Origin: Scalesia atractyloides
Lineage: Eukaryota > Streptophyta > Magnoliopsida > Asterales > Asteraceae
Direction of reading: 5' to 3'
DNA: 64,000 nucleotides
NCBI GenBank assembly: GCA_947069175.1
Contig: CAMTDV010000013.1
Location: 57,294,610 to 57,358,609, forward strand
The translations under genes and the position numbers were made by a program. Below are positions 1 through 11,467 of the stretch, in pieces (positions within the stretch are counted from its first letter, which is position 1; every line of letters starts with the position of its first letter). The notes under the pieces are model-generated. The model was given only the letters and a program-made list of their open reading frames with translations. It was not told the DNA's origin and did no database searches.

Positions 1-712
1 GTGCGCAAGTAGGATGATGACAATAGTAACCATTAATCACTTGGTGACCAAGGTGCAAAAGAAGTAGATCTATTGAGTTTGAGACCCGCTCCAAACCTGG
101 TTGGTATACCCTTCGGAGTGCTTTTGTGATCCCAATGATGTCAAGGTTGTCTCGGTTTGGTTACTTACTTATGGCACATATATGTCAGGGTGCTCGCGAC
201 ACACTAATAGATCCTTAAAAACTCATTGATGCTAATAACATCTTCGGATTTCAATACAGGATTTCAAGGATGACATTTTGATACGAAAACATTTAACTAC
301 ATGAACTCGCCAACTTTATGTTGACTTTTTAAAATTACATGTATTTCAAGACGCAAGGCATGAGCTCGTGATAGGATTCGGGTATCGGAATTTGTCAAGA
401 CAACGATGTATCACCTTTTGGAGGGTTTGCCTTTTATATCCCAACTTCGTATGGCTATATAGGGGTCAAAGCCTCAATATGAATTTGTGATGAAAACAAT
501 GTCTTATTTTGAAACAATGTGTCTTAAATTATATCTTATGTTGACAAGGTAAAACAGATAACAATGTGATTTCACTTTTGATGGTTGTAATTATGAAATG
601 AAACTTATGAATGGCATGGCATCATTGTTAATTTAATATTGTTTACTAAATTGGATGCATTGATTAACTATTAGTCACATACTTTCGCTTCCGTTACGAC
701 CGAGGTGTGACA
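1..712 (+). mobile_element. 3' part of a plus-strand LTR, cut by the window edge
   Basis: The stretch ends in GAGGTGTGACA (702-712), the same terminal form as the LTR ends at 8126, 11449, 50915 and 59489. Immediately after it a different sequence begins that matches the inside of the minus LTR at 44625-45993. I read it as the downstream end of an LTR inserted into that minus LTR. No ORF is visible. The other LTR end and the matching target duplication lie outside the window. Confidence 0.55.
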
Positions 713-715
713 ATA

Positions 716-783
716 AAACTCGAACCCGGGACCTCTGTTTTAACTTTGCACACAGTCCACCACTGGACTGTGTGTCTAACCCG
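716..783 (-). other. tRNA-like module (hairpin plus B box) in LTR
   Basis: Minus strand: GGGTTAGACACACAGTCC, then a perfect 11-bp inverted repeat (CACACAGTCCA, loop GTGG, TGGACTGTGTG), then GGTCCCGGGTTCGAG, which fits the Pol III B box GGTTCGANNCC except at its 3' end. AGTGG in the hairpin loop sits where the end of an A box would be. Two more copies of this module lie at 44628-44697 and 44791-44863. The arms do not fold as a complete tRNA, so I call it tRNA-like, not a tRNA gene. Confidence 0.6.
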
Positions 784-1098
784 GTATAAACCTTGATTTT
801 AATTATATTAATATTGTAACTCGACTTCTTCTTCATGTTTAATACCAGAACAATATCCCGACTGATTAATCTAATTATGCCTATTGGATTTACTTACTTA
901 TTATAACTAATCATGAAACAATTGAATACTAAAAGGATTCAAGTAATTGTACCGAAACAGAAGGGTGTTATGATTTCTCCGGTTCAATTCCGATGAATAC
1001 ACAGTTTCCGGCAAAGAGCAATCTGAAGCAAAGAGCTTCGTTTGAGAGTTTTAGAGAAATCTTTGAGACTGAGCGAGTTCAAAAGAAGCTTTGGATCT

Positions 1099-1108
1099 CT
1101 ATTTATAG
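1099..1108 (-). promoter_or_regulatory. TATA box of the minus LTR
   Basis: Minus strand CTATAAATAG, about 520 bp inside the LTR, corresponding to the TATAAATA at 45448-45455 in the related full LTR. It would start transcription leftwards. Confidence 0.5.
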
Positions 1109-1365
1109 AAGAATGTTGAATTTTGGTTTTTTTAAGTTTCGGTCAAAAATTGATGACTAATTATTTTGTAACTGAATCTGTTTTAATTAACCCCATGATT
1201 AAGTCTAACTCATAATTGGGAACGGTTCTTCAGTTTTAATTCGAAACAAAATCGGAGATTGATGATGGATTGGAAGGTTACAACCGTTACAGACGGTTTT
1301 TCTTGAACTCAGATTCAGGAGTTGTTTTAGTATAAATTTTTTTTAATTTAAGATTACAGAAGATA

Positions 1366-1439
1366 TGTGTGTGTAGTGTAGTGGTTGTTGTGTGTGTTGG
1401 TTGGGTGGAGACCCGGATTCGATACCCGTGGTCTTCACT
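1366..1439 (+). other. tRNA-Asp-like module in the U3 of the minus LTR
   Basis: Plus strand TGTAGTGTAGTGG closely resembles the A-box region of plant tRNA-Asp (TGTAGTATAGTGG). About 40 bases on, ACCCGGATTCGATACCCG resembles its T arm and B box (one change from GGTTCGA). The anticodon arm is not recognisable and the acceptor ends do not pair. The module is antisense to the LTR and about 190 bp from its start, the slot that holds a different, Leu/Ser-like module in the LTR at 43426-45993. Confidence 0.6.
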
Positions 1440-1628
1440 TTTTGATATTTTTTTATTATTTATTTTTTATTTTTTTATTATTAACATTTATTATTTTACT
1501 TTATTACTTTAATGCAAATAATATATAAACTTTTAAAATTTAACATAAATACATAACGAACATCATAATGTATACTTTTCTTACAAAACGGAGCGGGTTT
1601 TAGAACTCGTATTTCGTCAGATGTAACA

Positions 1629-3765
1629 AACAAGACCCTTTTACACGACTTAACACGTCACTCCTACTTCATCCCTTGAGTCTCGGCCCAACCTCAAACT
1701 AAAATCCCAACCGCCACCTCCCTCTTGTTATTGGCCCATAGCAAACACAAGCCCAAACTACGCAAGCCCAACCCTTTATGTGTTACCCATACTTGTATGT
1801 ATGCGTAGGTGTTTTGTGAATAAAAAGAAAAAACCTAACACTCCCTCCCTCTCCTCTCAATGTGCGACTGCAGCAAGACCCCCTCCTTTCACTACTTTCC
1901 TTCCATTGCCACCCTCTCCCTTTCTCGAGCTCTATCTCTCTCTCTCTCGCATCTTTCGTCGGTTAGTGTTGTTATTTGTTTTGGGGTTTTAAGTTCTGTT
2001 TATACATGGTTGCGTTTTTGTTGCTTAATTAAACCTTGGTTTTTGTCAGAATACTTGGATGCTATGTTGCTTGAAATTGTGTTTTAATGTAGAATTGGTC
2101 GTATAAGTATATGTGTTCGATTAGTACCTAGGGTTTTTGTTGTGGGTTGAATCTTAATAATTGTGATGAAGGGGATGATGTACAGTGGTGATATTTTGCT
2201 GATATGATGATTACATGTAATGCTAATGGCTGGAATTCATGTTTGATTAAGGTTATGATCACATATGCGTTTGTATCTTTACTAGGGTTTTGATATTCGC
2301 ATGATGTTGGGTTAAATCTTATTGGTTCTTGAGGCTTTGGGTGATAAATATATCTGAGTTTGTTGATAACCTGCTGTAAATGTGTATAAGGGCCATTGTT
2401 GTTCGCTAAACATGTTAACGGAATCACTCGAACAAGAAAGTTAAGAGCTGAAAATAGGAAGCTGATTGATGTTTACATCCGACTTTAGTGGGCTGTAACG
2501 GGGTCATAATTTAACGAAAATTTGATTTTCTTGAGTCTATTAAGTGATATTTCGAAATACGCTTCTATTGGCGCTGGAATCATGATTTTTGGACGTCGTT
2601 TGCTATTTTAAATAAATTGATTCGTTTCAGCACTGAAAGCTGTGTTTTCCTGCAGATTTTACACGATACGTTTTATGTCGTAACTTGCTGCGTATTTGGA
2701 GTTTTCCTATGAAATTCTTACTGTAGATAGCCTTTGATGTTTTAAGAATTTTTCCGCTAGCCTCCGAAAACTATCCAAAAATGCACTATATTGCTGAATT
2801 TTTATTGAAGAGTATTTTAAATCGTTCGTGACACCTATGTGGTTGCTAAGTGATGTCGTGATAGATGCATGTATGTTAATTAGTGTTTTATGATAAAATG
2901 TGCTACATGCTAGATACATGTAGGATTCGTTTTTCCGCGTGAGCACACACACTAACCCTTAAAGGTAAACATGCTAGGAAGTCATTGACCGGTTCCATCT
3001 CGCGTATTACTTTACAATCCTTAATCCGAGCATTCAAAGGTGAGTTCAATACTATTTTACAAGCATGCGTCCCGAGGGGACAAACTACTATTCCTTGGAG
3101 GAATACTTTTTTATAAATGTTGTAGTTTAATTTCGATGTTAGTTAATAAATTCAAACTCTATCATGAAAGTCCCTACTTACTGCCGAACTAGTTACCTGG
3201 GAGGCAACGGGGTATTAGTTGATAGCGGTATTAGGCTTGACAAACCTCACACCAAGCTGGGAGCCAGGCGTGAACTATGGACCTTAAACACATTGCCAAT
3301 GTTGATAGTCTTTGATGAGGGCAAACAAACATATGTCACCCAGTATCGAGTTATTAACAACATGTCTTTAAACTAAACACCAACTCGTTTTCGTTAAATA
3401 AAACTGTGAACTCACCGGCTTAATCGCTGATAAACTTTTCTGCATGCTTGCAGGTCGTTAGATAATCATTGCATGGGCACTTACAATCTAGGGAGCTTGA
3501 AGTGTCATGGGGCTTGTTACTTGATTGCAAACAATAAAACTTTACACTTTAAAACATTTTGTTTTTGATTGTTTGAGATATTTACATTTGCTTCTGTTGA
3601 ATACCTACTATGTTTGAAATGATTTAATTGGAATTCACTATTCATGTTGGACATGATGACTTTGTCTTTGAATATTTACTATTAGTTCGACATGATTAGT
3701 GGCTAGATCCTGGTACGTCGCCGCCTCGCGGTAAAACTCCACATGTGGATTTTGAGGGTGTGATA
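1629..3765 (+). repeat. 5' LTR of element A (5' end displaced)
   Basis: It aligns by eye with 6099-8126 along its whole length, starting at AACAAGACCC. It ends GGGTGTGATA, a decayed GTGTGACA. Features include a CT-rich patch (1914-1951, CTCTCTCTCTCTCTCGC) near the expected transcription start and the leader motif AAACCTAACACTCC. Small indels separate the two copies, including about 25 bp around 7500 and about 30 bp around 8080, so the element is not recent. Confidence 0.8.
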
Positions 3766-3768
3766 GTT

Positions 3769-3780
3769 TGGTATCAGAGC
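3769..3780 (+). other. Primer binding site, tRNA-Met type
   Basis: TGGTATCAGAGC lies 3 bases after the LTR end. It is complementary to the 3' end of plant initiator tRNA-Met, the usual minus-strand primer of this element class. Confidence 0.85.
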
Positions 3781-4388
3781 CCCTAGTTATAGTGAACTAG
3801 GTTTAAAAAAAAGTTTTTGTAAGTCCAGACTATAACCGAATCAGTTTCGAAAATGACCATGACACTACACTCTAGATTGCAAGGTTCGTCTTTCAAATAT
3901 CGCATACACTATACATTTAGCATATACATACGCATTGCATTGCATATAGCCACACACACCGCATTATTGTACGAATTCATGTGTTATCTACTTTATACTA
4001 TGATGAATCATTAGTATGATTATGTTTTTAAATATTTTGTGATCTCTATCGTTTTGACAACACTTTTTTTTATATTCGCATATGAGGATCTCTTGATACA
4101 AGTTAGGAGGAATTGGGGTGAACATGCAAACCGAATTATCATTACGGGTGCACACGTAATAATAATTGGTAGTGCATGTGAGCCCCAGTGAGGCCAAGCG
4201 TGTGTAAAGGGATTCTGACCATTATCTGACATAATTGGGGTTTCAGATATCCATGGGAGCCATGGCAATGATGGACTCCTTCCTAACCTTAAACTATACT
4301 CGTATCTTTTCTTGTCTACTCATACTGAATATGGAAATAATATGCATTACATATATTTCTCATGTTGGTATCTTATGGATGTAGAATC

Positions 4389-5579
4389 ATGAGTGGACGC
4401 GGTGGAGCTAACATGACTCAGGCCCAGAACCAGGCTCTAATCAATGCACTGGTTACCGAAGCTTTAGCAGCACAGCAACAGCAACCTGCTCAACCTCGAG
4501 CTTGTACCTTCAAGACGTTCATGGATTGCAAGCCTCACTCTTTAGTGGCACAGAAGGAGCGATGGGTCTTCTTCACTAGATGGAGAAAGTAGAGTCCTTC
4601 TTTGATATGTGTGATTGTCCAGTTAACAATCGGGTCAAGTACGCAACCGGTACTTTGTAAGGTAACGCACTCTCCTGGTGGAACACACAGATTCAGATGC
4701 TTAGGTTGGCGGCTGCCAATGCTACCCGGTGGAACGATTTCAAGAATATGATAAGGGAGGAATACTGTCATAGGGACGACATTCAAAAATTGGAAGTGGA
4801 GTATTACAACCTAAAGATGATCGAGTCTGAGATCGAACCTTGCACGAAGAGGTCCAATGATTTAGCTGGTCTATGTCGTAACATGTCCGAGCCTGCCTAC
4901 AAACGCATTGAGCTTTACCTCAAAGGTTTAGCCCCTGAGATCAAAAGCTTGGTAACTTCATCTAACCTTCCCACCGTTTTAACAAGTAATCCGTTTAGCA
5001 CATCGCCTCACAGATCAAGCAGTCGAGCAGGGCAAGCTGCCCAAGCGAAACACTATCGTTTCTGACACCTCAAACGACAACAAATGCAAGTGGAATGACT
5101 CAGAAAAAGCCTCTAACTCTAGCCAGCAACAGAACAGGGCGATTAAAAACCAACCAAAACTTCAACCATTCTTCCTCTACCAATCAGGATCAGGGCTCTA
5201 ACTAGAACCAAGGCTCGTATGCTGGCAGACAACCGAAGTGTAACAAGTGCAACTACCATCACCATGAGTAATGCACTAGAACATGTCAGAGATGAAAGAA
5301 GGTAGGCCATATGGCAAAAGATTGCAGAGCTCCGTTCCCAAAACAAAGCAGCAACAACAATCCCAGCAACAACAACAGGGGCAACAACCACAACAACAGC
5401 AAAGTAATCAAAAGGGTTGCTTTCAGTGTGGAAGTGAGGGTCACTTCAAGAGGATTGCCCACAGCTAAACCAGAAAGCCAAAAATAATGGGAACAATAAT
5501 GACAACAATGGCAGAAATGGTGCTCGCAGGAGAGCATTTACGATTGGCGCGGGTGACGCCAGGAATGATAACACTTTGT
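4389..5579 (+). pseudogene. gag: Decayed gag of element A
   Basis: The ATG at 4389 opens MSGRGGANMTQAQNQ, followed by a Q-rich stretch and the conserved KTFMDCKP segment that starts the retrotransposon gag domain. A frameshift near 4550 ends the first frame; the matrix/capsid homology resumes at 4697-5065 (WNDFKNMIREEYC, GLAPEIKSLV). The nucleocapsid part is in another frame: a CNKCN knuckle with a stop beside it at about 5270, CQR-stop-KKVGHMAKDC where a knuckle cysteine codon has become TGA (about 5296), and CFQCGSEGHFKR lacking its last cysteine (about 5421-5456). It would package genomic RNA if intact; this copy cannot encode a full Gag. Confidence 0.8.
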
Positions 5580-5880
5580 GATTAGCACATTTTCTGTAAG
5601 TAATCTTTTCGTTTCTATTTTATTCGATTCTAGTGCTGATTGGAGTTTCATATCCTAAATGTTCAGTAGACTGTTCGGATTGACTCCAAACCTCTCTTGA
5701 AAATGAAACACATTGAGGAATTGGCTGACGATCAGCCGAGCGAAACATCCCATATATTTATGCTGGTGCAAACTCGATCTTTAGGTTAGGTGTTTGACAT
5801 TGACCTCCTTCTTGTTACTCTTAGTAATTTTGATGCAGTCATTTTAACGCATTCCTTTCACTCTTTCGTGACTACTTAGG
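5580..5880 (+). pseudogene. Protease remnant of element A
   Basis: A segment around 5600-5650 translates to LFDSSADWSF, recognisable as the retropepsin LFDTGADKSF motif with the catalytic glycine changed to serine. Downstream there are only fragments (KMKHIEELADDQ) with several stops. The region then runs straight into the purine tract before the 3' LTR, so everything after protease has been deleted. Confidence 0.6.
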
Positions 5881-5918
5881 AAAATTTCGGGACGAAATTT
5901 CTTTCAACATGGGGATGA
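5881..5918 (+). other. Polypurine tract region before the 3' LTR of A
   Basis: AAAATTTCGGGACGAAATTT and then CAACATGGGGATGA directly precede the LTR start TGTGACAACC. The same block precedes the 3' LTR of element H (56797-56832) and, inverted, LTR E (45994-46030), so it is the plus-strand priming signal shared by these elements. Confidence 0.75.
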
Positions 5919-8126
5919 TGTGACAACCCGTACTTTTGAGGTTAGCATCCTTCGTTTTCGCGCCTATAATTTTTGTTTCGATATAAGCTACTTTTACACA
6001 TCACACGTTGAATTTAAATTATCAAATTTTACACTGATATATATATATATAATATATGTGTGTATATGCTTCCTTTGTAAACGAAACGTATAAGTTGGAA
6101 ACAAGACCCGTTTACATGACTTACCACGTCACTCCTACTCCATCCCTTGAGTCTCGGCCCAACCTCAAACCAAAAACCCAACTGCCGCCTCCCTCTTATT
6201 ATTGGCCCATAGCGAACACAAGCCCGAAACTACGCAAGCCCAACCCTTTGTGTGTTGCCCATACTTGTATGTATGCGTACAGTGTTTTGTGAATAAAAAG
6301 AAAAAAACCCTAACACTCCATCCCTCTCCTCTCGACGTGCAACTGCAGCAAGACCCCCTCCCTTCGCTACTTTCCCTCAATCGCAACCCTTTCCCTCTCT
6401 CAAGCTCTATCTCTCTCTCGCATCTTTCTTCGGTTAGTGTTGCTATTTGTTTTGGGGTTTTAAGTTCTGTTTATACATGGCTGCATTTTTGTTGCTTAAT
6501 TAATCCTTGGTGTTTGTGAGAATACTTGTATGCTAGGTTGCTTGAATTGTGTTTTAATGTTGAATTGGTCGTATAAGTATAAGTGTTCGACTAGTACCTA
6601 GGGTTTTCGTTGTGGGTTGAATCTTGATAATTGTGATGACGGGGATGATGTACAGTGCTGATATTCTGCTAATGGCTGGAATTCATGTTTGATTGAGGTT
6701 ATGATCACATATGCATTCGTATCTTTACTAGGGTTTTGATATTCGCATGATGTTGGGTTAAATCTTCTTGGTTCTTGATGCTTAGGTAGATAAATATATC
6801 TGAGTTTGATGATAACCTGCTCTAAGTGTGTATAAGGTCGTTGTTGTTCGCTAAACATGTTAACAGAATCACTGGAACACGTATTAGAAAGTTAAGAGCT
6901 GAAAACAGGAATCTAGTTGATGTTTACAGCTGATTTCAATTGGCTGTAACGGGGTCATAATTTAACGAAAATTTGATTTTCTTGAGTCTATTATGTGCTA
7001 TTTTGTAATACGCTTCTAATGGCGCTGGAATCATGATTTTTGGACATCATTTGCTATTTTAAATAAATTGATTCATTTCAGCACTGAAAGCTGCATGATC
7101 CTATAGATTTTACACGATACATTTTGCGTCGTAACTTGCTGCGTATTTGGAGTTTTCCTATGAAATTATTACTGTAGATAACCTTTGATGTTTTAAGAAT
7201 TTTGCCGCTAGCCTTAGAAAACTGTCCGAAAATGCACCATATTGCTGAATTTTTTTTAAGAGTATTTTAAATCTTTCGTGACACTTGTGTGGTCGCTAAG
7301 TGATGTCGTGATAGATGCATGCATGTTAATTAGTATTTTATGATAAAATGTGCTACGTGTAGAATTCGTGTTTCCGCATGAGCACACACACTAACCCTTA
7401 AATGGTAAACATGCTAGGACGTGACTGGCCGGTTCCATCTCGCGTATTTTTTACAATCCTTAATCCGATCATTCAAAGGTGAGTTGAGTTCAATACTCTT
7501 TTACAGGAGGGACAAACTACTATTCCTTGGAGGAATACTTTTTATAAATGTTGTAGTTTAATTTCGATGTTAGTTAATAAATTTAAAGTCTTTCATGAAA
7601 GTACCTACTTACTACCTAACTAGTTGCCTGGGAGGCAACGAGGTATTAATTGATAGCGCTATTGGCTTGACAAACCTCACACCGTGCTGGGAGCCGGGCA
7701 TGAACTAAGGACCTTAAACACATGGCCAATGTTGATAGGCATTGATAAGGACAAACAAACATATGTAACCTGGTATCGAGTTATTAACGATGTGTCTTTA
7801 AACTAAACACCAACTCATTTTCGTTAAATAAAACTGTGAACTCGCCGGCTTAATCGCTGATACACTTTTCGGCATGCTTGCAGGTCGTTAGATAATCATT
7901 GCATGGGAACTTACAGTCTGGGGAGCTTGAAGTGTCATGGGGCGTGTTACTTGATTGCAAACAATAAAACTTTACGCTTTAAAACATTTTGTTTTCAATT
8001 GTTTTAGATATTTACATTTGCTCTCGTTGAATACATACTATGTTTGAAATGATTTAATTGAATTTGCTATTCATGTTGGACATGATTCGCGGTAAAACTC
8101 AGCATGTGGATTTTGAAGGTGTGACA
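5919..8126 (+). repeat. 3' LTR of element A
   Basis: 2.2 kb, TGTGACAACC to GGTGTGACA. The first 180 bp, absent from the 5' copy in this window, include an AT-repeat tract (6039-6058). A degenerate inverted repeat TTACAGC...GGCTGTAA at about 6925-6950 is a weaker form of the perfect hairpin in the LTRs of element H. Confidence 0.85.
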
Positions 8127-9180
8127 TTTGTAAATATATTCTTACTACTTTTTTTTAAAAACAATGAGATTCTAATATATTTATTAGAATTTCTAAGCCA
8201 CCAATTTTGTTATATCTTTAAATCAAGTCTTCCACTCTAAACCCCCTTTGTTTACTACACTTTTTAAGATGATCACATCTTAAATCATGGTGTTCATTCT
8301 TTATAAAATTACACATATGTAGTAAATCATTTTTAAGTTGTAGTAATCTTCATGGATCATGAGGTTGATGATCTTGTTTAGATTTAAACATCACCATGTT
8401 TAAATCATCATTTATATTATTATTCATACAAGATCATCTGCTTTAAACACCTTACTTTATCATAATCAACATTATCATGCTAACTAGTTAACAAATAAGC
8501 ACATAATCAACACATAATAAGCTATATTTAGTGTTATTATTAAGGTGAGGTTTAGGGTTTTTGAGTTGTATTTTCTTTACTTTCAAGATGATCAACTTGT
8601 ACTTCCTTAAACTAGACATTATAAGAAACTTAAATATGAAGAAAACTAATCTTACAAAGTTGCACAAGATTAGTGAAGATTTAGGAAGAAGATGAAGCTC
8701 CAAGAAAGCCTTAATGATCCTCCATCCTTGCAAGCACTTTGGATGATCTTGTAGTGGCTTTAAAGTGTGTAAAATGGGGTGTTTAGTAGTGAAAATGTGG
8801 AGGTTTGCGAAGGTTGAACTGAGCCATGGGAGAGAGAGACTAGAGGGAAGCTTGTTTAATTTTTTTTTTTTTGAAGTAAAAATGATGGAAGACAGGTGTA
8901 AGATCATGTATATATCTTTTCTATCTTTCAAAGATCACAACATAATCATACACCATACTTATACGCTCACAATTTCAACACAAATCAAGTGGGTGTGGGA
9001 CCCACTTGAATCTGCCAAAATGAGGGGGTTAAGTGTAATATTTTTTATAACATATGTTAATATGTTAGATATTTAGGTAATTAACTTAAGTATGATGATT
9101 AGGGGTTGATCTTGTATCATTAGCAAGTAATTAGGGTTTAGGGTGTTAATCCATGTTAATTAGTCCTCTTGACTAATTGG
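8127..9180 (-). other. AT-rich stretch, possibly a minus-strand LTR leader
   Basis: No known domain occurs on either strand. On the minus strand the series ATATATA (about 8908), then CTCTCTCTCCCATGG, then ACCACTACTAAACACCCC-like and AAACCCTAAACC stretches looks like the promoter and leader of an LTR. No termini could be fixed. A 147-aa minus-strand open frame (8488-8931) is Leu/Lys-rich and matches nothing I recognise. I treat the stretch as repeat-derived, non-coding DNA into which element A inserted. Confidence 0.3.
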
Positions 9181-11449
9181 TATAAGTTTCGGATAACGCA
9201 AACGTCACTAGTTCGCTCATCCGTACAATATTGGCTAATATACGAACTTTATTATTTCATATCGGAAGCTTTGGTTTTTGACCACCATAAGTGCCATGGC
9301 GTTTATTTGGGACACTTCCGACCTAGAAATATGCTTAACTAGTTCACTAGCCGAATATATGTTGAGTTAGGATGGCCGAAAAGCTTTCCTTTCAATCGTT
9401 AGCTCGATATCTGCACTTATATATTTTGTCGTCAAACATTCCCGGAAGTTGTGCTTCCGTGACCTCAAGGTAGCTGAAAGGACTTCGAGTTCCAAATGAG
9501 GCTTAACTAGTTCTCTAGACGGATGCATGAGGCTATCGGCCATTAAAATTTTCGTCGGTTCGACAAACGGTCGCTTTCCGGTCAAGTTATGCATTGTTTG
9601 CCGTATGACCAGAAACGATGCCTTTTATGTATATCTGCTATTCTCATATTGTTTTAGGGTGTTCAACATTGTTTTGTTAAAATTCTGGAATCCGGAAAAT
9701 ACCGAATTAATGTTGCGAACAAACTGAAATTGTCACCTTTTTGGTCGAAACAAATAATTTCGTAATTTAGGCGTTGTACCGGAAAGTTACGTATTTTGAA
9801 ATATGTATTCCCACATTAGTGTTTCATATATATATATGGACTCAATTATGGCATTATCATGCCGTTATTCGTTGTTCTGTTTCGTTGTAGCAGTTTTCTG
9901 ACCTCAATTTTGCAACCGTGAATAGTGCGCCCAACACTTTCTACCAACACTTTTAGGGCATTGTTTGATTTGTTTCACGTCGTACCAGAAACCAGTATAT
10001 GTTATGATCTGATTTACTTGTCTTAATACTTGTGATATGACGTACGAGTAAGTTACGACATCAAGTTACGATAAAATGCATGAGATTATGTAACATAAGT
10101 AGTGATTAGTTTGTACGGAATTACCTGTTATTTGCCATTTGTCACAAAAATTGCATTATTTAAACAAAAGCGACATTTTAAACACGTAACGAACCTGCCG
10201 AAACCGTGAACTGACCGATAGCTAATTAGCGATAATTGGAACGTCAGAGTTATTCCGGACTGTTCCGGGGTAAAATGGGTACTTCGGATGCTTTACACGC
10301 CAGTTTGTGAAATTCCTTAACGGCGAAAACGAAAACTGAAAATTAGGCAACCTGGGTCCCCCAAACGCCGGAACTCACTTAATGTAAACTTAATCATTCC
10401 TTAGAGACAATACATTGGAACCCTACATATGATCATATCATTCTCTGAACATGTAGAACAAGCAACCGTAACCTTCACGCAGGCATGGAAGTCAAACTGA
10501 ACTTTGACACAAAGATAATACCCACAGCCCTACTGTTATGCTATAGGTCGATTCTCGGATGAATATGCCCATCTGAGCACAAGTTATGACCATTACCGAT
10601 CCGGGCATTATTTCGGTAATTAATCCAAAACTGCCTGATACAAGGACTGAAGTAGTTGCAAACTGATACCTATCCATTGTGTGATTGTAGTGCATCGCTT
10701 AACTAGTGGGTTTCATTATGCCGCTTTCAAACCGTTTTACTTGGGGTGAAATACATGCTACATACGTACATACTTGCACATACATACATGGTGTGATGTG
10801 AATTATCTGAGTTATATTAACACATGAATAGTCCACAGAAACACAAGTGATCAACAAAAGCCGGTGTACGCGTGAATAGTACTATTGGTCTGACAAACCC
10901 AATTGAGCTGGCACGAATGCCCATGGGTTCTACTGCAATTTCACATGTCCATGCACTTTCTATGAGCATGCCATGTGGTGTTAGACATAGCTACTTGGGG
11001 TGGAAAAGTGATGAGGTGTCGGATGTGGGACATGGCACTTGTGAACAGTCAAGGTTTCACTTGTGGGCTCAGTATAATTTAATCAAATGTCTCAAACTTG
11101 AACTACATTTTCAACTGTATGATGCAAACTAATACAGTGAAACTCACCAACTATTTGTATTTGATCTTTTCCAAACTTAACATGCTTTTCAGGTGACTTG
11201 AGACTTGTGTGATACTTGTGTTTGTTGTCACAAGAACTGCCCAACAACTGAATACATGTATAGAAGCATACGGATTAGAAGATTAACGTGATCTGCAAGA
11301 ACGTACTATGATAGTATACTTGTAGCATGGAATCAACAATGTAAATTGATGTACCTTTGGAATACATATAATATCTTTGTAAATAACGTGTTCATACCAT
11401 GTTTCTGTCGCTCCCCGCATGCGCTTCGGCTGCGAGTCGAGGTGTGACA
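9181..11449 (+). repeat. 5' LTR of element B (left end uncertain)
   Basis: It ends CGAGGTGTGACA at 11449, followed after five bases by the primer site. The U5-like part around 10880-10930 (GACAAACCCAATTGAGCTGG) corresponds to GACAAACCCCACCCGAGCTAG in the LTR of H, supporting plus orientation. A short motif GCTTAACTAGTTC occurs at about 9333 and 9501. No ORF of substance is present. The left boundary may lie anywhere before about 9200. Confidence 0.5.
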
Positions 11450-11454
11450 GAAGA

Positions 11455-11467
11455 TGGTATCAGAGCC
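11455..11467 (+). other. Primer binding site of element B, tRNA-Met type
   Basis: TGGTATCAGAGCC lies five bases after the LTR end GTGTGACA, followed by ATTAGTTACAGTGAATTTGG, the leader style also seen after the LTR of element A. Confidence 0.8.

Larger units (their letters stand above)
713..1628 (-). mobile_element. Partial minus-strand gypsy LTR (same family as 43426-45993)
   Basis: Read on the minus strand it begins TGTTACATCTGACG at 1628, like the TGTAACATCC start of the LTR at 45993. Shared landmarks with that LTR are a tRNA-like module in the same upstream slot, a TATAAATAG box and a second tRNA-like module with the hairpin CACACAGTCCA/TGGACTGTGTG. The rest of the LTR is displaced by the insertion at 1-712. 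It sits about 180 bp into the 5' LTR of element A. AACAA at 1629-1633 is the likely right target duplication; its partner is outside the window. Confidence 0.65.
1629..8126 (+). mobile_element. Element A: gag-only Ty3/gypsy LTR retrotransposon
   Basis: Two related LTRs (1629-3765 and 5919-8126) flank a 2.15-kb internal region with a tRNA-Met-type primer site, a frameshifted gag, a protease remnant and a purine-rich tract. RT, RNase H and integrase are absent, so the copy is non-autonomous and would need proteins from an intact relative. The gag and zinc knuckles resemble those of the Tekay-type elements further right. The first 180 bp of the 5' LTR were separated by the insertion ending at 1628. 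The right target duplication would be TTTGT (8127-8131); the left is outside the window. Confidence 0.85.

Noticed and set aside
5286..5537. Leu-rich minus-strand ORF opposite the gag of element A
   Set aside because: Antisense of the Gln/Asn-rich nucleocapsid tail; the apparent membrane-like protein is a shadow of CAA/CAG codons.
8488..8931. 147-aa minus-strand open frame
   Set aside because: Low-complexity Leu/Lys/Ser composition, no domain, AT-rich repeat-derived context; likely a chance frame in an LTR leader.
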